This document shows, piece after piece, positions 54,831 to 63,042 of a DNA stretch of 64,000 nucleotides (within the stretch, counting starts at the first letter, position 1; each line of letters opens with the position of its first letter). The translations under genes and the position numbers were made by a program. The notes under the pieces were generated by a model. That model saw only the letters and a program-made list of their open reading frames with translations. It was not told the origin of the DNA and searched no databases. The stretch lies in NCBI GenBank assembly GCA_023417775.1, contig JAEZEJ010000145.1:23152-87151 (forward strand), in the 5' to 3' direction. This DNA is from Actinomycetes bacterium. Lineage in GTDB: Bacteria > Actinomycetota > Actinomycetes > Propionibacteriales > Nocardioidaceae.

Positions 54831-54953
54831 CCCGATCCAGGAATGCCCGATGAGGTGCTCCATGTCGACGCCAGGCGACTCGTCAGTCAGCCCGACCATT
54901 CACCAACCCCCTGGTCCGGTGGGTGTGGCTGCGTCGAGGTCATCGCGTCACTC

Positions 54954-55121
54954 TCAAACCCGTTTGAGCGTCTCCAATCGAGCCGAGCTGATCGCCGAGT
55001 ACGCCGATGGCGTGCCCGAGCGCTCGGCTCGCTCGGCGATGAGCCGAAGGGACGCGCCGGTGTATCCGGCACTCGCAAACTCGGCGAGGGCCGCGTCGCG
55101 GAGAAGTTCCAGGGAAGCCAT
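54954..55121 (-). pseudogene. TetR N-terminal fragment
   Basis: From ATG 55121, 55 residues: MASLELLRDAALAEFASAG then YTGASLRLIAERAERSGTPS, which is the TetR helix-turn-helix order, but the sequence ends after about 55 residues without a ligand-binding domain. It lies between the frameshifted MFS gene and an intact TetR gene and probably once belonged to an MFS regulator. Confidence 0.6.
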
Positions 55122-55255
55122 GCCCCCACGCTGCTGGATCGATCGGTCCATGTGAACCGATCGGTGCAGCATCCGGACGATTTCCAGGCGCCCAGCTCGC
55201 GAGCGCGCCGTCGTGTGCGTTGCCGGCCGTCGCGAGACCCGCCAGGTGGAGTTGA

Positions 55256-55819
55256 TCACACAGCGGCGAGGCGCTGTAGCGCGTGTGCGTGCACGTCGTC
55301 GATGAGGGACCGTGGCTCACCGGCGATGAGCTGGACCTGGAGGCCACGCCAGAGTCCGACGATCGCCACTGCAGTCTTCTCGGGATCGGTAACAGTGACA
55401 TCTCGCGCGAGGGCGTCGGCGACCACCCGCACCCATCGTGTTCGAGTCTGCTCGAGAAACCCGCCGTACTGGTCGGGGCGCTCTGCCGCCAGGCCGAGAT
55501 GGGAGAAGAAGATTCTCAGGTGCGGGAGGCGCTCAGGATCGGAGATGTGCTCCCAGGCTGCGGTGAATCGCTCGACGGTCGGGCCGGGAGCGTTCAGAAG
55601 TTCACTAAGCCTCGGGATGAGCGGTCCTCGTTCGAGGACTTCGGCAACCGCCTGCGCGACGATCTTGTCCAGTGACTCGAAGTGGTAGATCAGCATCCGA
55701 TTGTTGGAGCCGATGCCGCGGGCGAGGCGGCTCAGCGACAGGTCCACGACTCCGTGTTCGAGGATGTACTCACGGATCAAGCCCATGAGCCGTTCCCTCT
55801 CAGCCGGACCGCTCGCCAT
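55256..55819 (-). CDS. TetR family regulator
   Basis: 187 residues. N-terminal helix-turn-helix (LSRLARGIGSNNRMLIYHFESLDKIV) and a C-terminal ligand-binding domain with TAVAIVGLWRGLQVQLIAGEP. Complete in length for a short TetR protein. It is divergent from the adenosine deaminase gene across a 265-base gap. That gap holds ACCGGTG/CACCGGT (55928-55934, 55949-55955) and GTGACGTCAC (56060-56069), possible binding sites. Confidence 0.85.
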   Translation of the reverse strand: MASGPAERERLMGLIREYILEHGVVDLSLSRLARGIGSNNRMLIYHFESLDKIVAQAVAEVLERGPLIPRLSELLNAPGPTVERFTAAWEHISDPERLPHLRIFFSHLGLAAERPDQYGGFLEQTRTRWVRVVADALARDVTVTDPEKTAVAIVGLWRGLQVQLIAGEPRSLIDDVHAHALQRLAAV

Positions 55820-56084
55820 GATCGATCAGTCTACCTGCGCAGGCCCCCACTCTTGTTGAGCAGGTGCGCCCGCGCACGGCTCGGAGCGATGCGCAGAGTG
55901 CCGTGCTGCCAGGCTCGATCGACGGCGACCGGTGCCGACTGCACGAAACACCGGTGTAATAAGGATGGTGCAAACTGAATCGACCAGTTCACTTCTTGCG
56001 TGGGTCTCCGTCGAGGTTCCGCTCGCGCAAGTGTTGCGATTCGGGCAGGTGGCTCGATCGTGACGTCACCCGACAAGGAGCACC

Positions 56085-57275
56085 ATGATTGATTACGCCC
56101 TGGCCGACCAGGCGAAGCTGCCAGCACCGTGGACGCGGCGACAGGTTCTGGCCGCCGGACTGGCGACTGCCGGTACGTTCGCTCTGGCCGCGTGCACCCC
56201 GAATCCGACGAGGGGGGCCACAGGTGCTGGCACGCCGTTACCCTCATCAGAAGCCGAGCTCATGCCTATCGACTTCATTGCCGCGCTGCCCAAGGCCGAG
56301 CTCCATGTCCATCTCGAAGGCACGATCGAGCCCGCCGACATGTTCCGGTATGCCGAGCGCAATGGGCTCGCTCTTCCCTGGGCGTCGGAGGAGGACCTCC
56401 GTGCCGCCTACTCCTACACAGGCCTGGATGACTTTCTCGCTCTGCTGTGGGAGGGATGTCGTGTACTGACGACGAGGGAGGACTTCTACGACCTCACGAT
56501 GACCTACTTGCAGCGTGTCTCGGCACAGGGCGTCGTACGTGCCGAGATGTCCTACGCCCCTCACAACTTCCTGCCTCGTGGCATCTCGATCGACGACCAA
56601 ATCGGTGGCATCACCGACGCAATCACGGACGCGCGCACCGACCTGGGCATCGATGGGGCGTTGCTCGTCGGGGTGCAACGCCACCGCACGGAGGCGGAAG
56701 GTTTCGAGCTGCTCGACCTCATCCGGCCTCACCGCGAGTCGCTGCTGGGAATCTCACTCGGCGGCCCGGAGGTCGACAACCCGCCCTCGAAGTTCGCGCG
56801 ACTGTACGCGGCGGCCCGAAACGAGGGATACCGGCTCACCGCTCACGCGGGCGAGGAGGCGCCGCCGTCCTACATCACCCAGGCTTTGGACGAGTGCCAC
56901 GTGGACCGTATCGACCACGGTTACACCGCCTTCGAGGACCCTGGCCTGGTGGCGCGGCTCGCTGACGAGGGAGTGCCGGTGACCATGTGCCCGCTGTCCA
57001 ACCTGCGCTTGCAGGTGACCGACGACCTGAGCACTTACCCGCTCACCGACTACCTGAACGCTGGAGTGAACGTCAGCGTCAACTCCGACGACCCGCCCTA
57101 CTTCGGCGGCTACGTCAACGAAAACTTCGAGGCCTTGGCCGAGCACCTCGACCTCGGCCGGCCCGAGCTGACGACCTTGGCTCGCAACAGCTTCACCGGC
57201 TCGTTCGGCTCGACTACACAGATCGACGCGGGCCTCGCCGCCGTCGATGAGTACGAGCGAACCTGGAGTAGCTGA
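56085..57275 (+). CDS. Exported lipoprotein adenosine deaminase
   Basis: 396 residues. N-terminus contains a twin-arginine-like TRRQVLAAGLATAGTFALAAC with a lipobox (LAAC), so the protein is probably Tat-exported and lipid-anchored. The mature part is an adenosine deaminase: metal His pair in KAELHVHLEG, LTAHAGEE (His and catalytic Glu), DRIDHGY and NSDDPPYFGG (Asp pair), with GEN-like spacing of the family. It would convert adenosine to inosine outside the membrane. AAGGAG precedes ATG 56085; GTGACGTCAC lies upstream. Most ADA proteins are cytosolic, so this export signal is unusual. Confidence 0.88.
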   Translation: MIDYALADQAKLPAPWTRRQVLAAGLATAGTFALAACTPNPTRGATGAGTPLPSSEAELMPIDFIAALPKAELHVHLEGTIEPADMFRYAERNGLALPWASEEDLRAAYSYTGLDDFLALLWEGCRVLTTREDFYDLTMTYLQRVSAQGVVRAEMSYAPHNFLPRGISIDDQIGGITDAITDARTDLGIDGALLVGVQRHRTEAEGFELLDLIRPHRESLLGISLGGPEVDNPPSKFARLYAAARNEGYRLTAHAGEEAPPSYITQALDECHVDRIDHGYTAFEDPGLVARLADEGVPVTMCPLSNLRLQVTDDLSTYPLTDYLNAGVNVSVNSDDPPYFGGYVNENFEALAEHLDLGRPELTTLARNSFTGSFGSTTQIDAGLAAVDEYERTWSS

Positions 57276-57442
57276 CGATCAACCACCCCTGCGCTGGTAC
57301 GCCCTCCGGAGCCGTTCGGTGCGGTGGAGGCTGTGCCACCAGGCCGAGCGGTCTTGTTCGGTCGCGCTACCTGGTGTGCCAGCTGTCGATGACCAGCCAG
57401 TCACAGGTATCGCACCGAGCAGACATGAAAAGGAGCACCACG

Positions 57443-57759
57443 ATGACGACCAGCACCCCGACGCCACCGCCCCTGACCGGGCACGGCTACATCAGCGACG
57501 AGAACCGCTACCTTGCCCCCTCAAACGCATCGAGGGACAGACCCGCGGCATCCACCGCATGGTCGACGAGGACGCCTACTGCATCGACATCCTCACTCAG
57601 GTCAGCGCGGTCACTGCGGCCTTGGAGAACGTAGCCCTGGGGCTCCTCGACGAGGATCTCAAGCACTGCGCCACCGCAGCGATCCGCGACGGCGACGGAG
57701 GCGCCGAGGCCGAGATCAAGGAAGCCTCCGACGCCATCGCGCGCCTTGTGAAGTCTTAG
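57443..57759 (+). pseudogene. Second CsoR-like gene, frameshifted
   Basis: ATG 57443 (AAAAGGAG upstream) begins MTTSTPTPPPLTGHGYISDE then NRYLA. Near 57511-57515 one base is missing (a CGC CTC would be expected after GCC), and the next frame continues LKRIEGQTRGIHRMVDEDAY and CIDILTQVSAVTAALENVAL to LVKS. It matches csoR at 33.7 kb closely, but the middle copper ligand (His67) is Asp here (DLKHC after LLDE). So it is broken twice over, or a sequencing error hides a CsoR-like sensor with other ligand specificity. Confidence 0.8.
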
Positions 57760-57982
57760 GGCTCGCGATGCTCGACCTCCTACGCACCCTCACACCCTCT
57801 CTCGCCGTTCGTGACATCGAGCTGTCGGCCCATCGGTGCTGCCAGGCGATGCGCTGGCTCGTCATCGTCCGGTTCGAAAAACGGGCGATCGATGAGCGAA
57901 CTTCGCACGAGCCACGCGGAACACTGGAGAGCACAATGCGAGGAAGGACGCGTCGCGGAACTCTTGGGGGTAGGGGGCGGGC

Positions 57983-58462
57983 ATGGTGCACATCCTTCCA
58001 GGCCGCCCTACGGGCAAGCCAGATCAGATGTCACCCATCAGTGCAGCAGTCCCCACCCTTGTCAGCGAGTCTTGGGCGACGCTGCACGAAGCGATCAAAC
58101 AAGCCGCTTCGGGGACGGGGTCCGCATTGGAGGTGATCGAGCGAATCGTGAGCGCCATGGTCCACGTCGATAACCGCGTACGATTCCTGTTCACCGCCAC
58201 GGAAGGGGCCGCCTCCGATGCGGACGCCCACATCGCCCAGGCGGTCGATGCGCTGGTCATCGACGAGATTGAACGAGGTCAGCGCGAGGGGACGCTCGAT
58301 GCGAGCGTTCCTGCTGGGTGGATTGAGCGGATGATCTGGAGCACCGTTTATGCGGGGCTTGACGCCGCGTCCGACGGTCTCGTCGCGAGGCACGGCGTCG
58401 ATGACCTGATCCGCCGAACTCTGCGGCGAGTCGTTGAGTCACGACCTCCGGCCATGCCCTGA
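57983..58462 (+). pseudogene. TetR-type fragment with damaged helix-turn-helix
   Basis: The 159-codon frame begins MVHILPGRPTGKPDQMSP, which resembles the end of a TetR helix-turn-helix (FPxKxDLI) and continues as a ligand-binding domain (LVIDEIERGQREGTLDAS, IWSTVYAGLDAAS). Upstream bases 57940-57982 read VAELLGVGGG in another frame, so the DNA-binding part is probably out of frame. The 220 bases before it hold only such remnants. Confidence 0.6.
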
Positions 58463-58539
58463 CACCCCATCTATCTCGACGCCTTCGACGCTACCGGAAC
58501 CAACCGGAATAGATCCGAGCCCGTCCTGGTTACGAACTG

Positions 58540-59229
58540 ATGATGCGCCTCATTGACGACGACCGTCCCGTGATCGTGTTCGACGTGCTGGGCACGCTCG
58601 TCGACCAGGCCGGCAGCCTGCGCCGACACGTGAGCGCCGCCACCGGAGGGGATCTGTCTGCCGCCAACCGAGTCGTGACCTCCTGGCTCGACCACGTCGC
58701 GAGGCGCGAGCACGACATCATCGCCGGCCGCACCTCCTTCGCCCCCAGCCACGAGCTGGATTCCGAGGCACTCGCGCGGCTCGCGGCGGACGGGGAGTTC
58801 CCGGCCGAGGCGATACCGCCGCTGGCCTCCGCCGCACAGCACCTGGAGCCGTGGCCCGACGCCGTCGAGGGCCTGACGCGGCTCGCGGACGACGTGACGG
58901 TGATGGGCCTGTCCAACGCCAGCCGCCGAGTGCTCACCGGACTGAGCGGCAACTCGGGGATGCGCTGGCACCAGGTGCTCTCGGCGGAGGACGTGCACAC
59001 CTACAAGCCCGACCCGGCGATCTACCGGCTCGCGCTGTCCGCGGCACCGAAGGGCGCACCACCTCCGTATATGGCCGCGGCGCATGCGTGGGACCTTCGC
59101 GCCGCGGCGAAAGCTGGCCTGCGCACGGCCTACGTACCGCGCCCCAACGGTGATCCCCCGGCGGATGACGACGCCTTCGATCTGTACGCCGAGGACCTCG
59201 CCCATCTGCGCGCCCTGCTGTCCAGGTGA
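58540..59229 (+). CDS. HAD superfamily hydrolase, haloacid dehalogenase-like
   Basis: 229 residues. Nucleophile Asp15 in VIVFDVLGTLVD, the DxLGT form seen in L-2-haloacid dehalogenases; motif II MGLSNASRR; motif III Lys in TYKPDPAIY; motif IV AAAHAWDLRAAAKAGL with the acidic pair near DLRAA. It would hydrolyse a halogenated or phosphorylated small acid. It is intact and lies in the decayed island. ATG 58540 or 58543 could start it. Confidence 0.85.
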   Translation: MMRLIDDDRPVIVFDVLGTLVDQAGSLRRHVSAATGGDLSAANRVVTSWLDHVARREHDIIAGRTSFAPSHELDSEALARLAADGEFPAEAIPPLASAAQHLEPWPDAVEGLTRLADDVTVMGLSNASRRVLTGLSGNSGMRWHQVLSAEDVHTYKPDPAIYRLALSAAPKGAPPPYMAAAHAWDLRAAAKAGLRTAYVPRPNGDPPADDDAFDLYAEDLAHLRALLSR

Positions 59230-59298
59230 TCCTTCGCGGAGCCCGGCTCCGCCTTGACTCGCCCCTTATCCACACGAGCGTCGCCCTGCCCCATCAGG

Positions 59299-59568
59299 TC
59301 AGAGCATGGGGTCTCGACTGACCACCTGCTGCTGACGTCGCTCGAACCGCGATACGGTCGGTTGTCGGGCGCGCCTGGCACGGGCCAACGCGATCTGTGC
59401 GGCCCTGTGTTCGGCCGCTTGGTCTGCGGTCGTGATGGTCTTGACGTCGCCAAGCGGTGCCGGTCCGGTGATCTCGTAGCGGTAGCGGTACAGCGCAACC
59501 GTGGCGGCATGCGCCTCCCACCGCTCTCGCGCTTCGAGTCGTGAACTCGGCTGCCCGAGCCGCGCCAC
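59299..59568 (-). pseudogene. MobF/TraA-type relaxase C-terminal fragment
   Basis: Minus-strand frame with ERWEAHAATVALYRYRYEITG followed by PLGDVKTITTADQAAEHRAA and a tail. Stretches like WxxAxxTVAxYRxRxxITGPxPLG are typical of the C-terminal end of actinobacterial MobF relaxases. It has no start of its own and no helicase motifs. I read it as the remains of a conjugative relaxase; a chance resemblance is possible. Confidence 0.5.
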
Positions 59569-59581
59569 CCATCGCCTCGCC

Positions 59582-59815
59582 AGCGAACACGATCAGCACG
59601 AGGGTTCACGCAAGCACCTCAGCACCGCGCTCAGCCTGCTCGTTGACTGCGCAACCCTGTACGCGCGCACCGACGATCAAGGCAAGCGACTGGCGAACCA
59701 AGCGCTCACCAACGGCATCGAGATCAGCGAAGACGAAAGGGCGACGATCAAGCTCGCTGAGCCGTTCGCCGCCCTCACCCCAACACCGGCTTCCACCGAT
59801 CTCAGGTGTTCTAGT
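59582..59815 (+). pseudogene. Serine recombinase C-terminal fragment
   Basis: Reads RKHLSTALSLLVDCATLYAR then TDDQGKRLANQALTNGIEIS. The intact recombinase has RAHLDDALNLLENCADIYARCDDANRRLCNQAFFTKVYIEEDDE in the same order. The match continues to AEPF (intact: NRPF). The same frame runs on into the antisense of tRNA-Ala (ELRGFEPLT), just as the intact enzyme runs into tRNA-Leu. It may be the distal end of the gene whose zinc-ribbon part is at 52.4 kb. Confidence 0.75.
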
Positions 59816-59828
59816 ACGTCTGAAATTG

Positions 59829-59901
59829 TGGAGCTAAGGGGATTCGAACCCCTGACCTCTTCCATGCCATGGAAGCGCGCTACCAACTGCGCCATAGCCC
59901 C
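59829..59901 (-). tRNA. tRNA-Ala (anticodon GGC)
   Basis: Minus-strand cloverleaf of 73 nt: acceptor GGGGCTA/TAGCTCC with one G-T pair and discriminator A, anticodon stem CTTCC/GGAAG with loop ATGGCAT (anticodon GGC), T arm AGGGG/CCCCT with TTCGAAT. CCA is not encoded. Its 3' end faces the recombinase fragment, so it is the likely attachment site of the decayed island. It precedes the histidine phosphatase block. Confidence 0.95.
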
Positions 59902-59974
59902 GTTGAACCTCGTCAACTCTATCCGATGAGACCCAGCCGACCCAACCCGGGGTCCCCCTCACGAGGGGTCCAGC

Positions 59975-60628
59975 TTACGCCTCCTCGTCATCGGAGAGCA
60001 CCGGCTCGGGCAGGCTGCCGGTATTCCATTCGGTGAGACGCCATTCCGACCAGTCGCGATAGCGGCTCTCCTCCAGCACCGACCAGTTGCAGTTCGCCAG
60101 GCCGCCGAGGGTCCTCCAGGAGCTCTCCGGCAGATTGAGGAAGGACGATACGCCGGTGCGGATGACAGCGCCGTGGGCGACCACGACGAGCGTCTGTCCG
60201 CGACCGATCGAATCGAGGGTGTCGCGCAGGGCGTCGGCGAACCGGTCTCCCGCCTGCCGGTGGGTCTCACTGCCTGGCACCTTCGTCTCGTCGCCGTCCA
60301 CCCAGGCCTGCATGGCCTCGGGCATCCGGTCCCACGCTTGCGGCCAGGTGAGCCCTTCACGGGCGCCGAAGTCCATCTCGCGGAAGCGGCGGTCGAGCTC
60401 GATGGGAAGGCCCGCCACAGCACCCAGTGCCTCTGCGGTGACCGCCGCCCGCTTGAGATCGGAGGAGACGATGCGCGACGGCGCGAGCGCCGCGAGATAA
60501 CCGGCCGCCTCACGCGCCTGCGCCTGCCCGACCTCATCGAGCGGAATGTCGCTCTGTCCCTGCACCCGACCGGCGACATTCCAGGCCGTACGTCCGTGGC
60601 GCCAGACGATGACCCGCCGGTGCGCCAT
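59975..60628 (-). CDS. Histidine phosphatase family protein (phosphoglycerate mutase-like)
   Basis: 217 residues from ATG 60628. Catalytic RHG in VIVWRHGRTAWN, the second His in VVVAHGAVIR, plus FREMDFGAREGLTW. It belongs to the branch of cofactor-type phosphatases near rsfS in many actinobacteria; the substrate (phosphosugar or phosphoglycerate) is not determinable. The longer frame from 60934 overlaps rsfS and is not used. The start is one base past the rsfS stop. Confidence 0.9.
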   Translation of the reverse strand: MAHRRVIVWRHGRTAWNVAGRVQGQSDIPLDEVGQAQAREAAGYLAALAPSRIVSSDLKRAAVTAEALGAVAGLPIELDRRFREMDFGAREGLTWPQAWDRMPEAMQAWVDGDETKVPGSETHRQAGDRFADALRDTLDSIGRGQTLVVVAHGAVIRTGVSSFLNLPESSWRTLGGLANCNWSVLEESRYRDWSEWRLTEWNTGSLPEPVLSDDEEA

Positions 60629-60629
60629 G

Positions 60630-60989
60630 TCAGCCCAGCCCGAGGTCGACCGTCGGGCAATCGCTCCAGAGCCGCTCGAGGCCGTAGAAGGCCCGCTCCT
60701 CGGAGTGCTGGATGTGCACGACGATGTCGGCATAGTCGAGTAGCACCCACCGGCCCTCACGCTCGCCCTCCCGGCGGACAGGCTTGGCGCCCAGCCCGAG
60801 CAGCCTCTCCTCGACGGAATCGCGGATCGCCGACATCTGCGGTGGGTTGGCGCCGGTACAGAGCACGAAGATGTCGGTGATGTAGAGCTGCTCGGAGACA
60901 TCGAAAGCCACGATCTGCGTGGCCTGCTTGTCATCGGCGGCCGCCGCGGCGGCGCGGGCGAGCTCGACGGCTCGTTCGGTGGCAGTCAT
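60630..60989 (-). CDS. rsfS: Ribosomal silencing factor RsfS
   Basis: 119 residues, typical length. DVSEQLYITDIFVLCTGANP and LLDYADIVVHIQHSEERAFYGLERLW are the hallmark stretches of RsfS, which binds ribosomal protein uL14 and blocks subunit joining during starvation. ATG 60989 overlaps the nadD stop, the conserved nadD-rsfS arrangement. Confidence 0.95.
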   Translation of the reverse strand: MTATERAVELARAAAAAADDKQATQIVAFDVSEQLYITDIFVLCTGANPPQMSAIRDSVEERLLGLGAKPVRREGEREGRWVLLDYADIVVHIQHSEERAFYGLERLWSDCPTVDLGLG

Positions 60990-61600
60990 GATGATTCCTC
61001 AGGTTGGTACAGGCGGTGTTTGCCGATGTACTGGACGACCCCGTCGGGCACGAGGTACCAGACTGGTTCGCCCTTGTGCACCCGGACGCGGCAGTCGGTC
61101 GAGGAGATCGCCAGAGCGGGTATCTCCACCAGCGTGATGCGGTCGTGCGGCAGCACCCGGATGGTCTCGGCGTCGATCTCGTGACCCGGTCGCGTACAGC
61201 CGACGAAGTGCGCCAGTTCGAAGAGCTCGCCGTGGTCGCGCCAGGTCAGGATCGCCGCCATGGCGTCGGCGCCGGTGATGAAGTACAGATCGGCGTCCTG
61301 GTGCTGGCGGGCGAGATCGCGCAGCGTGTCGATGGTGTAGGTCGGGCCTTCTCGCTCGATGTCGACACGGCTGACCTGGAAGCGGGGGTTCGCCGCGGTC
61401 GCGATCACCGTCATCAGGTACCGATGCTCAGCGGGCGAGACCTCGCGGTCGGCCTTCTGCCACGGCTCACCCGTGGGCACGAAGATGACCTCGTCGAGGT
61501 CGAACCACGACTGCACCTCGCTCGCCGCGACGAGGTGCCCGTGGTGGATGGGGTCGAACGTTCCGCCCATCACCCCGATGCGGCGGCGTCCGGCAGCCAT
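60986..61600 (-). CDS. nadD: Nicotinate-nucleotide adenylyltransferase
   Basis: 204 residues. The nucleotidyltransferase motif GGTFDPIHHGHL (HxGH) is at about residue 11, with VPTGEPWQKADREVS and ISSTDCRVRVHKGEPVWYLVP at the end (ISSTxIR). It makes nicotinate adenine dinucleotide in NAD synthesis. Conserved order with rsfS downstream and proA upstream. Confidence 0.95.
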   Translation of the reverse strand: MAAGRRRIGVMGGTFDPIHHGHLVAASEVQSWFDLDEVIFVPTGEPWQKADREVSPAEHRYLMTVIATAANPRFQVSRVDIEREGPTYTIDTLRDLARQHQDADLYFITGADAMAAILTWRDHGELFELAHFVGCTRPGHEIDAETIRVLPHDRITLVEIPALAISSTDCRVRVHKGEPVWYLVPDGVVQYIGKHRLYQPEESS

Positions 61601-61605
61601 CTGGC

Positions 61606-61746
61606 TCAGGTGTGCTCGCGGCCCTTGCCGAAGGCGACGAGGATCAGCAGCAGGATGAACAGGAACACGAAGGCGGCGACACCCACGAGCGGAGCGGCGA
61701 TCGCCGGCTCGTGACCGGCCTCGGCGAACTTCAGCAGATCGAGCAT
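61606..61746 (-). CDS. 46-residue single-span membrane protein
   Basis: Reads MLDLLKFAEAGHEP then a helix (PLVGVAAFVFLFILLLILVA) and FGKGREHT. It lies between proA and nadD with short gaps on either side; a small membrane protein occurs at this position in other actinobacteria. Function unknown. Confidence 0.75.
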   Translation of the reverse strand: MLDLLKFAEAGHEPAIAAPLVGVAAFVFLFILLLILVAFGKGREHT

Positions 61747-61765
61747 GGGGACAATCTACCAGCGG

Positions 61766-63013
61766 TCATCGCAACTGCCCGTCGCCGGTCACCACATAGG
61801 TCGTCGTGGTCATCTCCCGCAGCCCCATGGGTCCTCGAGCATGGAGCTTCTGGGTCGAGATCCCGATCTCCGCGCCGAACCCGAACTCGCCCCCGTCGGT
61901 GAACCGAGTGGACGCATTGACCATCACCGCGGCCGAGTCGACGCCGCGGGTGAACCGCTGCGCGGCCGGAAGCGAGCGGGTCACGATCGCCTCGGTGTGG
62001 CCCGAGGAATAGCGCCGGATGTGCTCGACGGCCGCATCGAGGGAGTCCACGACCCGCGCCGAGATCTCCAGCGCGAGGAACTCGGTCTCGTCGTCCTCCT
62101 CGGTGACGGGGACCACGGCGGGGTCGGCGGCGGCGAAGGCGGCATCGCCGTGGATCAGCACCTCGTGCTCGTGGAGCGCGGCCACCACCTTCGGCACGAA
62201 CTCCTCGGCGATGTCCGCGTGCACGAGCAGCGACTCGGCGGCATTGCACACACTGGTGCGCTGGGTCTTGGAGTTCAACACGATGCCCAGGGCCATCTCC
62301 AGGTCGGCATCGGCGTCGACATACACGTGGACATTGCCGGTACCGGTCTCGATGACGGGGACGGTCGACTCCTCCACGACCGCACGGATGAGGCCCGCGC
62401 CTCCCCGCGGGATCACCAGATCGACGAGACCGCGGGCCTGCATCAGATGGGTCGCCGAGGAGCGGTCGTCTGCCGGCACCGCCTGGATGACGTCGGCGGG
62501 CAGTCCGGAGGCCGAGACGGCCTCACGCATGACCTCGACGATCGCCTGATTCGAGTGGGCGGCATTGCGAGAACCGCGCAAGAGCGACGCACTGCCCGCC
62601 TTCAGGCAGATGGCGGCGGCATCGGCGGTCACATTCGGGCGACCCTCGTAGATCATCCCGATGACGCCCATGGGCACCCTGACCTGCCGCAGCTCCAACC
62701 CATTGGCGAGCAGCGAGCCGCGGACGACCTCTCCGACCGGATCCGGCAGCCCGGCCACATCGCGGACACCGCTGGCGAAGGCGGCCACTCGCTCGGCGTC
62801 CAGAGCCAGCCGATCGATCACATAGTCGGGAGTCCCCGCTTCACGTGCGGCGGCCAGGTCGACCGCATTCGCGGCGACGATAGCGTCCGTCGCCGACACC
62901 AGCGCATCCGCGATCGCGATGAGCGCGGCGTCCTTCTCGGCGCGCGAGGACTGGGCGAGCTCGGTGGCGGCCACCCGCGCACGCCGCGCGGCATCGTGGA
63001 CCAACTGCTTCAT
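61766..63013 (-). CDS. proA: Gamma-glutamyl phosphate reductase
   Basis: 415 residues, standard ProA length. Aldehyde-dehydrogenase-fold motifs: PMGVIGMIYEGRPNVTADA (cofactor site) and active Cys in NSKTQRTSVCNAAESLLVH, with C-terminal RGPMGLREMTTTTYVV. It catalyses the second step of proline synthesis, NADPH reduction of glutamyl phosphate. Same-strand block with nadD and rsfS. Confidence 0.95.
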   Translation of the reverse strand: MKQLVHDAARRARVAATELAQSSRAEKDAALIAIADALVSATDAIVAANAVDLAAAREAGTPDYVIDRLALDAERVAAFASGVRDVAGLPDPVGEVVRGSLLANGLELRQVRVPMGVIGMIYEGRPNVTADAAAICLKAGSASLLRGSRNAAHSNQAIVEVMREAVSASGLPADVIQAVPADDRSSATHLMQARGLVDLVIPRGGAGLIRAVVEESTVPVIETGTGNVHVYVDADADLEMALGIVLNSKTQRTSVCNAAESLLVHADIAEEFVPKVVAALHEHEVLIHGDAAFAAADPAVVPVTEEDDETEFLALEISARVVDSLDAAVEHIRRYSSGHTEAIVTRSLPAAQRFTRGVDSAAVMVNASTRFTDGGEFGFGAEIGISTQKLHARGPMGLREMTTTTYVVTGDGQLR

Positions 63014-63042
63014 GCCCGCAGTCTAGTGACCGCGACCTCTCG

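Larger units (their letters stand above)
52100..59828. mobile_element. Decayed integrative island ending at tRNA-Ala
   Basis: This stretch begins with an IS3 OrfA fragment and a serine-recombinase zinc-ribbon fragment and ends with a relaxase fragment and a recombinase C-terminal fragment abutting tRNA-Ala. In between are accessory genes, several broken (MFS, TetR, CsoR). GC looks slightly lower by eye than in flanking genes. I infer a degraded mobile element. The left limit (about 52.1 kb) is only where fragments begin. Confidence 0.65.

Noticed and set aside
55820..56084. Possible small gene in the TetR/adenosine deaminase gap
   Set aside because: No frame with a start, ribosome-binding site and plausible protein; only two short palindromes seen.
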